This document shows, piece by piece, positions 17,718-26,875 of a stretch of 64,000 nucleotides of DNA (the first letter of the stretch is position 1; each line of letters begins with the position of its first letter). Where the stretch lies: the NCBI GenBank assembly GCA_913041535.1, contig CAJWJK010000003.1:1-64000 (forward strand), read 5' to 3'. The position numbers and the translations under genes were made by a program. Source of the stretch: an uncultured Alphaproteobacteria bacterium (GTDB taxonomy: Bacteria > Pseudomonadota > Alphaproteobacteria > VGEJ01). Below the pieces are notes generated by a model that was not told the origin of the DNA, ran no database searches, and worked only from the letters and a program-made list of their open reading frames with translations.

Positions 17718-18382
17718 GGTCGCCAACGTAAAAAATTCGAGATCAAACGCAGTCCAGTCTCTTGGCTTTTCTCTGGATGGAATTGCGTACCTACCAAATT
17801 ATCGCGTCCGATGGCTGCGACTACAGTGCCGCCATAATCAGAGTGAGCCAAGACATCTTCTGAATTATCGCATTGAAAGCCATATGAATGAACGAAATAT
17901 ACATGGTCACCGTCCGATAAGCCGTGCAAAATAGGTTGCTTTGGTTGATCTAGTAAAAGCTGGTTCCAGCCCATGTGGGGTAGGCGGCATGCAAGTCCAT
18001 CTAGGTGATCATCTTCGAGTGGTTTAGGTGCTAATTGGCGCACCACCCCTGTTATCCAGCCAAAGCCTCTGTGTTGCCCGTTTTCAAGGCTAGTTGTTGC
18101 CATAAGCTGCATGCCAACGCATATGCCTAGAAACGGTCGCCCACGAACACATGCAGACTCGTTAAGCGCTGTTAACATTCCAGGAATTGCATTAATTCCA
18201 GCTCTACAATCAGCAAATGATCCAACACCAGGTAGAACTATGTGATCTGCGGCTGCCACGATATCTGGTTCGGCGGTAACGCATACTTGAGGAGTATTCG
18301 TTCTTTCATTAGCAACTTGCTCAAATGCTTTTGCGGCGGAGCGGAGATTGCCAGAGCCGTAATCAACGATGGCGATAGTCAT
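17714..18382 (-). CDS. hisH: Imidazole glycerol phosphate synthase, glutamine amidotransferase subunit
   Basis: Supplies ammonia to HisF. Class I glutaminase with nucleophile Cys in LGICVGMQLM near residue 88 and the His-x-Glu pair in QFHPEKSQ near residue 203. It opens MTIAIVDYGSGNLRS, the family start. Confidence 0.96.
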   Translation of the reverse strand: MTIAIVDYGSGNLRSAAKAFEQVANERTNTPQVCVTAEPDIVAAADHIVLPGVGSFADCRAGINAIPGMLTALNESACVRGRPFLGICVGMQLMATTSLENGQHRGFGWITGVVRQLAPKPLEDDHLDGLACRLPHMGWNQLLLDQPKQPILHGLSDGDHVYFVHSYGFQCDNSEDVLAHSDYGGTVVAAIGRDNLVGTQFHPEKSQETGLRLISNFLRWRP

Positions 18383-18448
18383 AATTCACCACTTAGGAGC
18401 CTAAATTGGACACGCTTCGTTCTTTGTAATGGAGGGAGAAACATCTTC

Positions 18449-18853
18449 TCATGACTGATTAAATAATTTTCTGTTGTCATGAACGAAGTTCTGCGCAAAG
18501 AAAAACCGCTCTATTGCGTGCTGCGTGTTGGCAGCAACGATTAAGCCTACACACTTATAGTCTTTACGTTGCAACGACAGCGCTCGCATATCGTTTGCAT
18601 GGTGACTGAACAAGAACAAGGATGCCAAAGCCATTGCTGTTGATGATATCCAATCAGGTTGCAAGTAGGCAAAGAGAAATGGGATGGAGCCCATAATTAC
18701 TAGAGTTGCTGAGAGGACAGGCCATAGGCGGTGGTGGAACGCCCATATTGGTGGAGCCAAAAATGCACTCCATATAAAACCGTCCTTAAGGAAGATATAC
18801 TCGTCGCCACTTGTGTCAACGCTTGGACGCTCATGAATTGTGTATATCCGCAT
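18449..18853 (-). CDS. DUF2628 membrane protein
   Basis: 134 residues. The family motif is the N-terminal segment FLKDGFIWSAFLAPPIWAFHHRLW, followed by two hydrophobic helices near residues 45-60 and 70-85. C-terminal half is soluble. The function is unknown. DUF2628 genes often lie between hisB and hisH in alphaproteobacteria, as here. The 152 bases between it and hisB hold nothing I can name. Confidence 0.8.
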   Translation of the reverse strand: MRIYTIHERPSVDTSGDEYIFLKDGFIWSAFLAPPIWAFHHRLWPVLSATLVIMGSIPFLFAYLQPDWISSTAMALASLFLFSHHANDMRALSLQRKDYKCVGLIVAANTQHAIERFFFAQNFVHDNRKLFNQS

Positions 18854-19005
18854 AACCCTATTCTATTATAGGCGGTCGAGCCTTAGCGTAAATGTCCGTA
18901 TTTGTTTATCATCTGGTACATTCAAGCAATAAATAGGCCCATCTTGGAGAGGAGGCCAAGGGAGATTCACAACTGATAGTTCTAGTAGCAGCTCCATAAA
19001 GAGGT

Positions 19006-19617
19006 CTAACCACGTCTGAGCACGCCCTTGGTTGATGGAATTATATCTTTTCGTCGAGAGTCAAACTCGACTGCTTGGCGTAATGCTCGCGCCAATCCTT
19101 TGAAGCATGACTCCACAATATGGTGAGAATTTTCACCATAAAGATTCTCAACATGAAGGGTGACCCCAGCAGTTTGAGCAAAAGCTTGAAACCATTCCTT
19201 GAAGAGCTCGGTGTCCATTTCACCAAGTTTGGGTGGGGCAAGATCAACTCTCCAGACCAGGTATGGTCTGTTAGATGCATCGAGAGTAACGCGCGTCAAA
19301 GCTTCATCCATCGGCGCAAGTGCGGCGCCATAGCGGTTTATGCCGACACGGTCGCCCAGCGCCTCGCTGACGGCTGACCCTATCGAAAGCGCAACGTCCT
19401 CGTTTGTGTGATGGTAATCAATATGTAAATCCCCCTGAGCCTCTACCTGCAAATCAATAAGGCTGTGACGGGAAAGTTGTTCGAGCATATGGTCCAAAAA
19501 TCCAATTCCAGTAGAAATCTGATAGTTACCCACACCGTCGAGGTCCAATGATACCGCGACAGATGTTTCATTTGTTGCCCGCTGAATTTGTGCCTTGCGT
19601 CCAGAACCTTGTTTCAT
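19006..19617 (-). CDS. hisB: Imidazoleglycerol-phosphate dehydratase
   Basis: Dehydrates IGP in histidine synthesis. The metal-binding motifs [20 protein letters not shown] and [14 protein letters not shown] are present, with [12 protein letters not shown] before them. The single-domain type, without the phosphatase half. ATG 19617 gives 203 residues as expected; a longer frame to 19746 would overlap the divergent PLP-enzyme gene and has no family similarity. Confidence 0.95.
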   Translation of the reverse strand: MKQGSGRKAQIQRATNETSVAVSLDLDGVGNYQISTGIGFLDHMLEQLSRHSLIDLQVEAQGDLHIDYHHTNEDVALSIGSAVSEALGDRVGINRYGAALAPMDEALTRVTLDASNRPYLVWRVDLAPPKLGEMDTELFKEWFQAFAQTAGVTLHVENLYGENSHHIVESCFKGLARALRQAVEFDSRRKDIIPSTKGVLRRG

Positions 19618-19720
19618 AGGGGTATCGAATGTTGTTTCATGGATCTTTTTAACAGGAATACAGTAACCTTCAAGTGGAACATATCCGATTATGGCATGTT
19701 CGTGCCATAACTTAGATGTG

Positions 19721-21229
19721 ATGGAGATACAATTGGGTACAGACATAATTGATAAATCGGTCTATGGCAGAGCGATTGTCCATCTACGCGACCGGAAAGT
19801 GCGGCTGCCAAAATTTTCAGAACTTGCCGCTCCAAATACTATTCCATCAGCAATAGAGAGGCAGCTTGCGGGGATAGGGCCTGACGAGCCAAATGCTCTT
19901 AACCTTTTTCGTGTTCACTGGTTTAACGGAACTAACCGTGTTGGCAAAGTGGTGGTGCCAGAACACATTATCCTGCCGTTCGAAATAACTGGGGTTAGAT
20001 CGCCGATCATTGTTGCGCTGGGAACGCCCTTTCCAATGATCGGTGCACATAAGGTGCTTGCTGCATATGCCTGTCTTGTGCCCCGTTTGGTTCGGGGAGA
20101 GTTCGATCCGATTGTCCAACGGGCTGTTTGGCCCTCCACTGGAAACTATTGCCGCGGTGGTATTGCCATCTCGCGCATTCTTGGCTGCAGAGGAGTTGCG
20201 GTTTTGCCGGAAGGCATGAGTGTTGAGCGTTTCCGCTGGTTAGAATCGTGGATAAGCAATCCAGGTGATATTATTAGAACGCCTGGCACGGAAAGTAATG
20301 TTCGGGAAATTTATGAGGAATGTGAATTACTTAGCCAAGACCCTAATAACGTAATCTTTAATCAATTTCGTGAATTTGGAAATTACCTAGTTCACAGACA
20401 ATGTACCGGCGCAGCCCTCAGCACTATAGTTGATGCCTATCAGTGTGCGTGCCCTGAAGCCCGCCCTGCAGCTTTTGTTGCAACGAGCGGGTCTTCGGGG
20501 ACTTTGGGAGCCGGAGATGCCCTAAAGGAGAATTATGGCACCAAAATTGTTGCAGTTGAGGCACTTGAATGCCCCACTTTGCTTTACGCGGGTTTTGGTT
20601 CTCATAATATTCAGGGTATAGGTGATAAGCATATCCCTTTCATCCACAACGTGATGAATACTGATCTTGTTACGGGCGTCTCGGACGAGAGTACAGACCT
20701 ATTAAATGTATTGTTTAACGACAAAGTGGGACTCGATTACCTCGAGTCTCGGAGAAACGTAAGCCCGACCATATTGCAGCGGTTCGGGGAGCTAGGGCTT
20801 TCAAGCCTTGCAAATATTATAGGAGCAATAAAGATTTCAAAGCATCTCGGACTGGGAGATCAAGATCTAGTGGTTACCGTGGCAACTGATGGAGCTTCAC
20901 TTTACGAAAGTGAGCGGGAGAAAACCATTAAGGAAACTCTATCTGGTGCGTTAGATACAATTTCAGCAGCAGAAATTTTTGGTGAGCATCTTTCTGGCAT
21001 TAGATCTGACCACGTCATGGAACTCAATAGTCGTGATCGAGAGCGAATTTTCAATCTTGGTTATTATACTTGGGTGGAGCAAAGAGGCGAGAGTGTGGAT
21101 AGGTTTCAAGAACGCCGCAAGATGAGTTTTTGGAATTCACTAATGGAGCATCTTACTGTTTGGGATGATATGATCGAGGAATTTAATGGTCGGACAGGTA
21201 TGAACGGCCGTGTGCTAAAGAGGGATTAA
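19721..21229 (+). CDS. Fold-type II PLP-dependent enzyme, cysteine-synthase-like
   Basis: 502 residues. Lys in [12 protein letters not shown] is the likely PLP Schiff base. [20 protein letters not shown] is the SxGN cofactor loop and [15 protein letters not shown] the phosphate-binding glycine loop. The chain is much longer than cysteine synthase (about 310), with an N-terminal extension and a C-terminal helical part rich in charged residues, so it may be a lyase or deaminase of another amine. ATG 19721 is chosen over TTG 19691. It lies 150 bases before the ProXWV operon on the same strand and may act on its cargo; this is inference. Confidence 0.75.
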   Translation: MEIQLGTDIIDKSVYGRAIVHLRDRKVRLPKFSELAAPNTIPSAIERQLAGIGPDEPNALNLFRVHWFNGTNRVGKVVVPEHIILPFEITGVRSPIIVALGTPFPMIGAHKVLAAYACLVPRLVRGEFDPIVQRAVWPSTGNYCRGGIAISRILGCRGVAVLPEGMSVERFRWLESWISNPGDIIRTPGTESNVREIYEECELLSQDPNNVIFNQFREFGNYLVHRQCTGAALSTIVDAYQCACPEARPAAFVATSGSSGTLGAGDALKENYGTKIVAVEALECPTLLYAGFGSHNIQGIGDKHIPFIHNVMNTDLVTGVSDESTDLLNVLFNDKVGLDYLESRRNVSPTILQRFGELGLSSLANIIGAIKISKHLGLGDQDLVVTVATDGASLYESEREKTIKETLSGALDTISAAEIFGEHLSGIRSDHVMELNSRDRERIFNLGYYTWVEQRGESVDRFQERRKMSFWNSLMEHLTVWDDMIEEFNGRTGMNGRVLKRD

Positions 21230-21379
21230 AAGGCGAAATAGTGCGTATAGATTAAGGAAAGTAGAATCTAGTTTGTAAATAATTACAGTCACTATTGGTT
21301 TAATATTTTTTTGAGTCATTTGGCATTACAGAGTTTTGCAATTAAGCTCTCATACAGAAGCAATAAAGGGAGGTTTCTT

Positions 21380-22384
21380 GTGAAACGATTTTTTTTGAGT
21401 TTGGTTGCTGTTGGCGTTGCGACATTGATGTCGCAGACGGCATCCGCTGCATGCGGATCAGTAACCATTGCAGATATGAACTGGGCGTCAGCCACATTTA
21501 TGGCTCACGTTGACAAAATCATACTGGAAAAAGGATATGGATGTGATGTGAGCATAGTGCCTGGCGATACGATGCCAACATTTACATCGATGAATGAAAA
21601 GGGTGAGCCAGATGTGGCCCCAGAGGTTTGGACAAATGCAATGCGCGGACCTCTGCAGATTGCTTTTGATGAAGGGCGGCTACACGCGGCAAACCCCAAC
21701 CCGATAACTGGTCTGGGTGAGGGCTGGTGGATTCCGCCAAAAACCGCGGAAGAACATCCGGAATTGAAGACTGTTCTTGATATTATCGAGCATCCAGAAC
21801 TGTTTCCGTATAAAGAGGACCCCTCAAAAGGTGCGTTTGTAACCTGTCCAGCCGGTTGGGGATGTCAGCTGACAAATGCCAATTTGTTCCGTGCGTTTAA
21901 GATGGAGGAAAAGGGCTGGGTGTTGGTTGATCCTGGATCTTCAGCGGGTTTGAATGGATCGATAGCGAAGGCTGCTGATAGCGGGGAGAACTGGTTCGGC
22001 TATTATTGGTCTCCAACCGCGATAATTGGAAAATACAAGATGGTGCCAGTACCATTTGGTGTTGACTTCGCTGGGTCAGAAAACTGGGATGGCTGTATCG
22101 TAAAGCCTGAACAGGAATGTGCTGATCCAAAGCCGTCTTCATGGACCAAGTCCGAAGTTCAGACAATTGTGACGGACGGTTTTATGAAGCAGGGTGGTGA
22201 AGCAAACGATTATCTGGCAGCTCGTGTGTACCCGGGGCCCATCATGAATGGCATGCTGGTGTACATGGAGGATAATCAGGCAGACGGTGCGGATGCGGCT
22301 GTGGAGTTTCTCACTACACATGAAGATGTGTGGACTCCATGGGTTTCAGCTGACGTGGCCGCAAAGGTAAAGGCCGGACTATAG
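21380..22384 (+). CDS. proX: Glycine betaine/proline-type ABC transporter, periplasmic binding protein
   Basis: Mature domain opens CGSVTIADMNWASATFMAHVDK after a signal peptide ending TASAA, near residue 25. WTNAMRGPLQIAFDEG and GENWFGYYWSPTAIIGKYKM are OpuAC motifs, and their Trp and Tyr residues are the kind that cage quaternary ammonium groups. GTG 21380 is preceded by AAGGGAGG (6-base spacing); the upstream frame from TTG 21311 is not needed. First gene of a three-gene operon; a strong hairpin follows it. Confidence 0.88.
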   Translation: MKRFFLSLVAVGVATLMSQTASAACGSVTIADMNWASATFMAHVDKIILEKGYGCDVSIVPGDTMPTFTSMNEKGEPDVAPEVWTNAMRGPLQIAFDEGRLHAANPNPITGLGEGWWIPPKTAEEHPELKTVLDIIEHPELFPYKEDPSKGAFVTCPAGWGCQLTNANLFRAFKMEEKGWVLVDPGSSAGLNGSIAKAADSGENWFGYYWSPTAIIGKYKMVPVPFGVDFAGSENWDGCIVKPEQECADPKPSSWTKSEVQTIVTDGFMKQGGEANDYLAARVYPGPIMNGMLVYMEDNQADGADAAVEFLTTHEDVWTPWVSADVAAKVKAGL

Positions 22385-22407
22385 CAATAGTTTTCGGTCA
22401 CATATAT

Positions 22408-22441
22408 CGGGGCCTACTCACAAAGTATGCAGTAGGCCCCG
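22408..22441 (+). terminator. Stem-loop between proX and proW
   Basis: CGGGGCCTACT at 22408-22418 pairs perfectly with AGTAGGCCCCG at 22431-22441 across a 12-base loop, followed by TATTTTCC. An 11-bp GC-rich stem with a weak T tract, placed after the binding-protein gene, fits a partial terminator or an mRNA-stabilising hairpin that keeps the binding protein in excess of the permease. Confidence 0.75.
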
Positions 22442-22468
22442 TATTTTCCATATCGTATCGAGGGTAGG

Positions 22469-23353
22469 GTGGACTTTCAAAACCCTCCAATGATGGATCG
22501 CCAAGACCTACGTGATCTTAAGAAATCCATCGATTTGGGGTTTAGAGATTTCTCTAGGGCTTATGGCGAAGACATAGAGTCTGTTTTTGATCCTTTGCTC
22601 TATTTTTTGGTATGGCTTGAGAAGCTGTTACTAGCTACGCCCTGGCCAGTGGTTTTGTTGGTTTTAGCGCTCTTGGCCTGGTTTGGAGCACGAAGTTGGT
22701 TTGTTGTAATTGGTTCCGTGCTAGCATTTCTTCTAATCGGTTATTTTGGCATGTGGAAAGACATGGTAGCGACGTTGGCTATTGTGTCAGTGTGTACGCT
22801 TTTGTGCTTGCTCGTCGGAATCCCAATAGGAGTTTTGATGGCCCGTTCGGATCGGGTGCAATCTTCGATCACACCGATCTTGGATGTAATGCAAACCATT
22901 CCAAGTTTTGTTTATCTGATACCGGTAGTTATGCTTCTTGGTATTGGCAAAGTGCCAGGTCTGCTGGCCGTTTGTATTTATGCGATGCCACCAATAGTTA
23001 GACTCACCAATTTAGGTATTCGGTTAGTAGATAAGGAAGTATTGGAGGCGGCTGAAGCTTTTGGAGCGAGTTATCGCCAAAAATTGTTCGGCGTCCAAGT
23101 TCCCCTGGCACTACCTAATATTTTCGCAGGTGTAAACCAGACAATTATGATGGCGTTGGCAATGGTGGTGATTGCTGCAATGATTGGCATGCAGGGACTC
23201 GGCCAACAAGTGCTACGTGCCGTAAATAATCAATATCTTGCTGTTGGTTTTATGAATGGGCTCGCTATTGTGGCTCTAGCGATAATTTTCGATCGCATTT
23301 CTCAGAATTACGGTAAACGACTTCAAAAGCATCTGGATGGAGGCGATGACTGA
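22469..23353 (+). CDS. proW: Glycine betaine/proline-type ABC transporter permease
   Basis: 294 residues with about six transmembrane segments from residue 55 on. The EAA loop that contacts the ATPase reads EAAEAFGASYRQKLFGVQVPLALP near residue 193. SDRVQSSITPILDVMQTIPSFVYLIP is the usual ProW motif. GTG 22469 follows GAGGGTAGG. The end overlaps proV by 17 bases (8 if proV starts at 23346). Confidence 0.92.
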   Translation: MDFQNPPMMDRQDLRDLKKSIDLGFRDFSRAYGEDIESVFDPLLYFLVWLEKLLLATPWPVVLLVLALLAWFGARSWFVVIGSVLAFLLIGYFGMWKDMVATLAIVSVCTLLCLLVGIPIGVLMARSDRVQSSITPILDVMQTIPSFVYLIPVVMLLGIGKVPGLLAVCIYAMPPIVRLTNLGIRLVDKEVLEAAEAFGASYRQKLFGVQVPLALPNIFAGVNQTIMMALAMVVIAAMIGMQGLGQQVLRAVNNQYLAVGFMNGLAIVALAIIFDRISQNYGKRLQKHLDGGDD

Positions 23354-24383
23354 GGCCTCAGTAGAAATCCGGGGTGTTTATAAAATTTTTGGCCCCGATC
23401 CCAAAAGCATGGTTGATTTGGTGAAAAATGGCCTGACGAAACAGGAGTTAATGGATGTTTACGGACACACGCTGGGACTTGAAAACGTACACATCGATGT
23501 AGCTCATCGCGGTATACAGGTCATAATGGGCCTCTCTGGGTCAGGAAAATCGACGTTAATACGGCATATTAACCGACTAATAGAGCCAACGACTGGCGAA
23601 ATAGTTGTTGGGGGCCGCAATATTCTTGAGATGACTAGATCTGAATTAAGGGATTTTCGGCGGTTTGGAACTTCTATGGTGTTTCAACGATTCTCTTTAT
23701 TCCCTCATCGCACAGTGGTTGAAAATGTAGTGTACGGTTTAGAAATTCAAAATATCGATAAAGAAACAATTGCTGACAGAGGTCAGAGATGGATTGATCG
23801 CGTAGGACTTTCTGGATTTGAGAACTATTACCCAGCTCAATTGTCTGGGGGTATGCAACAGCGCGTCGGTCTCGCTCGAGCGCTTGCAACGGATGCCGAT
23901 ATATTACTGATGGATGAACCATTTTCAGCGTTAGACCCTCTTATACGTACAGACATGCAAGACATTCTTCTCAGCCTTCAAGAAGAACTGCATAAAACAA
24001 TAATATTCATTACACATGATTTAGATGAAGCACTGCGCTTGGGTGATAATATTGCCATTCTTAGAGACGGCGTGATTGTTCAAAAAGGATCTCCGCAAAG
24101 TATCATATTGGAACCTGCAGACGACTATGTTGCTGCATTTACTAAAGACATTAATCGTGGTCGTGTGCTTAAGGTTGGCTCAATAATGGAGACCCAGAGA
24201 CTGCTGGACGGGCCTCAAATCGAACGAGACATGGCTATAGAGGATGCGCTCCAGATAATGATCAAAACAGGCTCTACAAAGGCCATAGTAGTCGACAATA
24301 CAGAAGCTGTGGGCTCTGTATCTTTGGATAAATTGGTTCCGGCTCTTGCGAGGCCAGAGATCTCTGCTGGTTTAAAAGATTAG
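23337..24383 (+). CDS. proV: Glycine betaine/proline-type ABC transporter ATPase
   Basis: Walker A GLSGSGKST (65-73), signature LSGGMQQR near 167 and Walker B ILLMDEPFSALDP near 187, with the long N-terminal helix (SMVDLVKNGLTKQELMDVYG) special to ProV/OpuAA. The C-terminal part after residue 270 looks like a shortened CBS region, which in relatives senses ionic strength. Start ATG 23337 or 23346; GGAGG at 23339-23343 is too close to the latter. Confidence 0.92.
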   Translation: MEAMTEASVEIRGVYKIFGPDPKSMVDLVKNGLTKQELMDVYGHTLGLENVHIDVAHRGIQVIMGLSGSGKSTLIRHINRLIEPTTGEIVVGGRNILEMTRSELRDFRRFGTSMVFQRFSLFPHRTVVENVVYGLEIQNIDKETIADRGQRWIDRVGLSGFENYYPAQLSGGMQQRVGLARALATDADILLMDEPFSALDPLIRTDMQDILLSLQEELHKTIIFITHDLDEALRLGDNIAILRDGVIVQKGSPQSIILEPADDYVAAFTKDINRGRVLKVGSIMETQRLLDGPQIERDMAIEDALQIMIKTGSTKAIVVDNTEAVGSVSLDKLVPALARPEISAGLKD

Positions 24384-24471
24384 GGAGAGACTGCGTATTG
24401 TTCGTTTAAAATAGATGCGTGAATAGAAAATACACCAGAATTACGCGATTTTGTGGGGGCAATCGACCGCA

Positions 24472-25179
24472 TCAATCTGTATCGAGCACCCCAGCACCAG
24501 CACCTGTTAGTCGTGAGGTTTCTGTTGTTTCTACTAGAGAACGACCCGCGTACTTTAGAATGTTGTTCCAAACTCTTTCCTCAACTTGAGGAGAGTTAAC
24601 TTGATCAACAAATTTTGAAGTAGATTTATCAAGCGGGTCCCCCAATTCAACCAGTTGTAGGCTTATCTCAGAAGAGTGACTGGATAATAGATCAGCAAGC
24701 GTGCCCTCAGTGAACAGAAGAGACCCTTGCCAGCAAATACCGTGGAGGATGCTGGCTCCACTAATATGCCATGATAAGGAATACTTTGAATCTACGTTTT
24801 CTGAAACAACGGATGCTTGATAAATTACAACAGCTGGGACATCGATGCTGATGAGGGTAATATGACCTTGTTTTACGTTTTGAGTCTCATTCAGAAAAAT
24901 GAAATCGCAAGCTGACGGGCCGGCATGTAAGGCGGACAGATTCTTGTCTGAGTCATGGGGAACGAAGTGTCCCATGATGGCTTTGTCAATGTCGTAAGTT
25001 ACTGAACGATTCTGCGCCATCGCTTCGATTGCCTCGACGAAAGCTTCTAGTTGTCCAGAGCCACGTTGGATAGCGTGTCGTGCCGCATGCCCCGCATCTT
25101 CAGCTAGACCAAGAGGGAGTCTAGTTGCGACACAGGCTTTTGTTATAAAGGTCTGGATTTCGCTCAATGAGACGCGCAT
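24472..25179 (-). CDS. DUF3726 family protein
   Basis: 235 residues, no membrane segment. The N-terminus MRVSLSEIQTFITKACVATRLPLGLAEDAGHAARHAI and the tail ETSRLTGAGAGVLDTD match what I recall of DUF3726; the function is unknown. ATG 25179 overlaps the stop of the 563-residue gene in TAATG, so the two are translationally coupled. An 88-base gap separates its stop from proV, which is convergent. Confidence 0.65.
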   Translation of the reverse strand: MRVSLSEIQTFITKACVATRLPLGLAEDAGHAARHAIQRGSGQLEAFVEAIEAMAQNRSVTYDIDKAIMGHFVPHDSDKNLSALHAGPSACDFIFLNETQNVKQGHITLISIDVPAVVIYQASVVSENVDSKYSLSWHISGASILHGICWQGSLLFTEGTLADLLSSHSSEISLQLVELGDPLDKSTSKFVDQVNSPQVEERVWNNILKYAGRSLVETTETSRLTGAGAGVLDTD

Positions 25180-26870
25180 TAAAACTTCGCTGGCTGAACT
25201 GGAAAGCACCAATCATCGACATAATCATTCGATAACTCGTCGCGCAGTGGGGCTCCCTGACAAAGAGTGATCCGTGTCCACAAGTCTGACTTTGGGTCAA
25301 ACTTGGATGCACCAAAGAAGGCAAGTTTACTTCGTAAGATGTCTATCGGTGCGCAGGATGACGAGATAATATTCTCCTGAATTTCAGAATAGGCATATTG
25401 GGAAGTCATCTGAACGCGCCGTGCAATGTGTCGCAATTCGGGGTGAGATAGTAAAAAATGCGCTAAAGGGGTGGATTTATCCACTGTATTAAGCGCGTAA
25501 TGTAGTGAGTTTATGTCACGCGCGACAGCTATTTCCATCTCTTTTTCGGCTCCGGGTTCATCGCAACGCAAACCTCGGCGTGGTTCGTTTTTCTCTTGCG
25601 AATAATACCAAAAGTACTGATTCTCTTTGGGATCATTAAAATTTATTGCTAGTGCCCACCTGTAACGGGTCTGCACATGTTGAATCATTTCGGAGACGGT
25701 CATTCGCACGTTGAAAGTGTTTACTGGATCGTAATGGAGGGATTCTCCCAGCTCATCGACGAGCTCTGGATACGGTTCAAGAAGGAGCGATACGAGGATT
25801 TCCTGGCCCTCGATAGAAAAGTTTTTCTCCGACAGTCTAAAAAGATTATCCCACGGTCTGTTCAAATTGATGATTTTGCTATCGTCAGACACCCAACAGT
25901 CAAGCACTGCAAGGTCATCATTCAATTTTTGAATTTTACTTTTCTGTTTTTCATCTTCAATGATCCATTCACTTACGTGTTTCTTCGATCGAGAAACTAA
26001 TGAGCGAAATCGGGCAATTTTCGTTGCTGTGGCGTTTTCAATAGACCGTATTCGTGCAAGGGCTGTTTCTCTTGCCTGGAACCATTTATGGATTAATGCT
26101 GGATGATCAACCAAGAAGGGGGCCATGCCGAGTCCAGTAGCATTTCCCATACCAAGATGGCGCTTGAGGTTTCGATTTAAAGCGGTAGCTCGAATGGGCG
26201 CCCTATAGCGCGCTACGTGCTCAACTAAATCCAAGCAAAACTCCCGGATTAGGTAAACGGTCAACATTTCAGCTTGATAAGGAGGCTTAAGCTCAGGCCG
26301 ATCGGCATAAAGCGATCTGTCAGCTAAGCCAAATTTACCATTCGCATATACGGCAGTAGTGCGCATTAGGTATCCAACAGAATTAATAGTTTTTGGATTT
26401 GGTTGATGTCCCTGAGTTAAGGAGTCAACTACGTAATCGAACAGTCTTAGACTCTTATTAGCGCGGCTTAGCACCAGATCTTTCTCTTCAAATCGACCAG
26501 TTTCTTGTTTGGGTGTCTGTTTTGCTAACCGCTTGATATCAGCTTTCGTGGGAATGCCATCAAAAAGGGTAAAGGTAGTATCCCAATCTTCCGCAATTAC
26601 CCTATCTGTGCGACTGTTGGGGTCAAGATAGTGTGAGAAACAGACTAAGCTGTACCAGCGCTCTGGGGTCGTTACCACATAGAGAGCCATACCATAACCT
26701 TCATCATCAAGGTCAAAATGTTTTTGCTCTATGCTCCAATTTTCACGATGCATATGTCGGATCAACCTGCGCATGAAGCTAATCCGGGTTTGGAAAGTCG
26801 CTCCTAGTCGAGTTAGCTTCATTACATGGTTAGATGCGCGAGTATGTACGTTAAATGGTATGTCAGGCAT
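25179..26870 (-). CDS. Conserved-looking 563-residue protein, unrecognised
   Basis: I recognise no domain. The chain has no signal peptide or membrane segment. It is rich in basic and aromatic residues in its first 60 positions, with a charged helical stretch (IARFRSLVSRSKKHVSEWIIEDEKQKSKIQKL) near 290-320 that could form a coiled coil. Codon use looks like that of its neighbours. It starts 5 bases after the M19-type gene and is coupled to DUF3726, so the three proteins probably work together. Size and location could suit a cytosolic enzyme or scaffold. Confidence 0.6.
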   Translation of the reverse strand: MPDIPFNVHTRASNHVMKLTRLGATFQTRISFMRRLIRHMHRENWSIEQKHFDLDDEGYGMALYVVTTPERWYSLVCFSHYLDPNSRTDRVIAEDWDTTFTLFDGIPTKADIKRLAKQTPKQETGRFEEKDLVLSRANKSLRLFDYVVDSLTQGHQPNPKTINSVGYLMRTTAVYANGKFGLADRSLYADRPELKPPYQAEMLTVYLIREFCLDLVEHVARYRAPIRATALNRNLKRHLGMGNATGLGMAPFLVDHPALIHKWFQARETALARIRSIENATATKIARFRSLVSRSKKHVSEWIIEDEKQKSKIQKLNDDLAVLDCWVSDDSKIINLNRPWDNLFRLSEKNFSIEGQEILVSLLLEPYPELVDELGESLHYDPVNTFNVRMTVSEMIQHVQTRYRWALAINFNDPKENQYFWYYSQEKNEPRRGLRCDEPGAEKEMEIAVARDINSLHYALNTVDKSTPLAHFLLSHPELRHIARRVQMTSQYAYSEIQENIISSSCAPIDILRSKLAFFGASKFDPKSDLWTRITLCQGAPLRDELSNDYVDDWCFPVQPAKF

Positions 26871-26875
26871 TTTAA

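Noticed and set aside
19618..19746. N-terminal extension of HisB to ATG 19746
   Set aside because: The extra 43 residues do not look like HisB, and they overlap the divergent PLP-enzyme gene; ATG 19617 gives the normal length.
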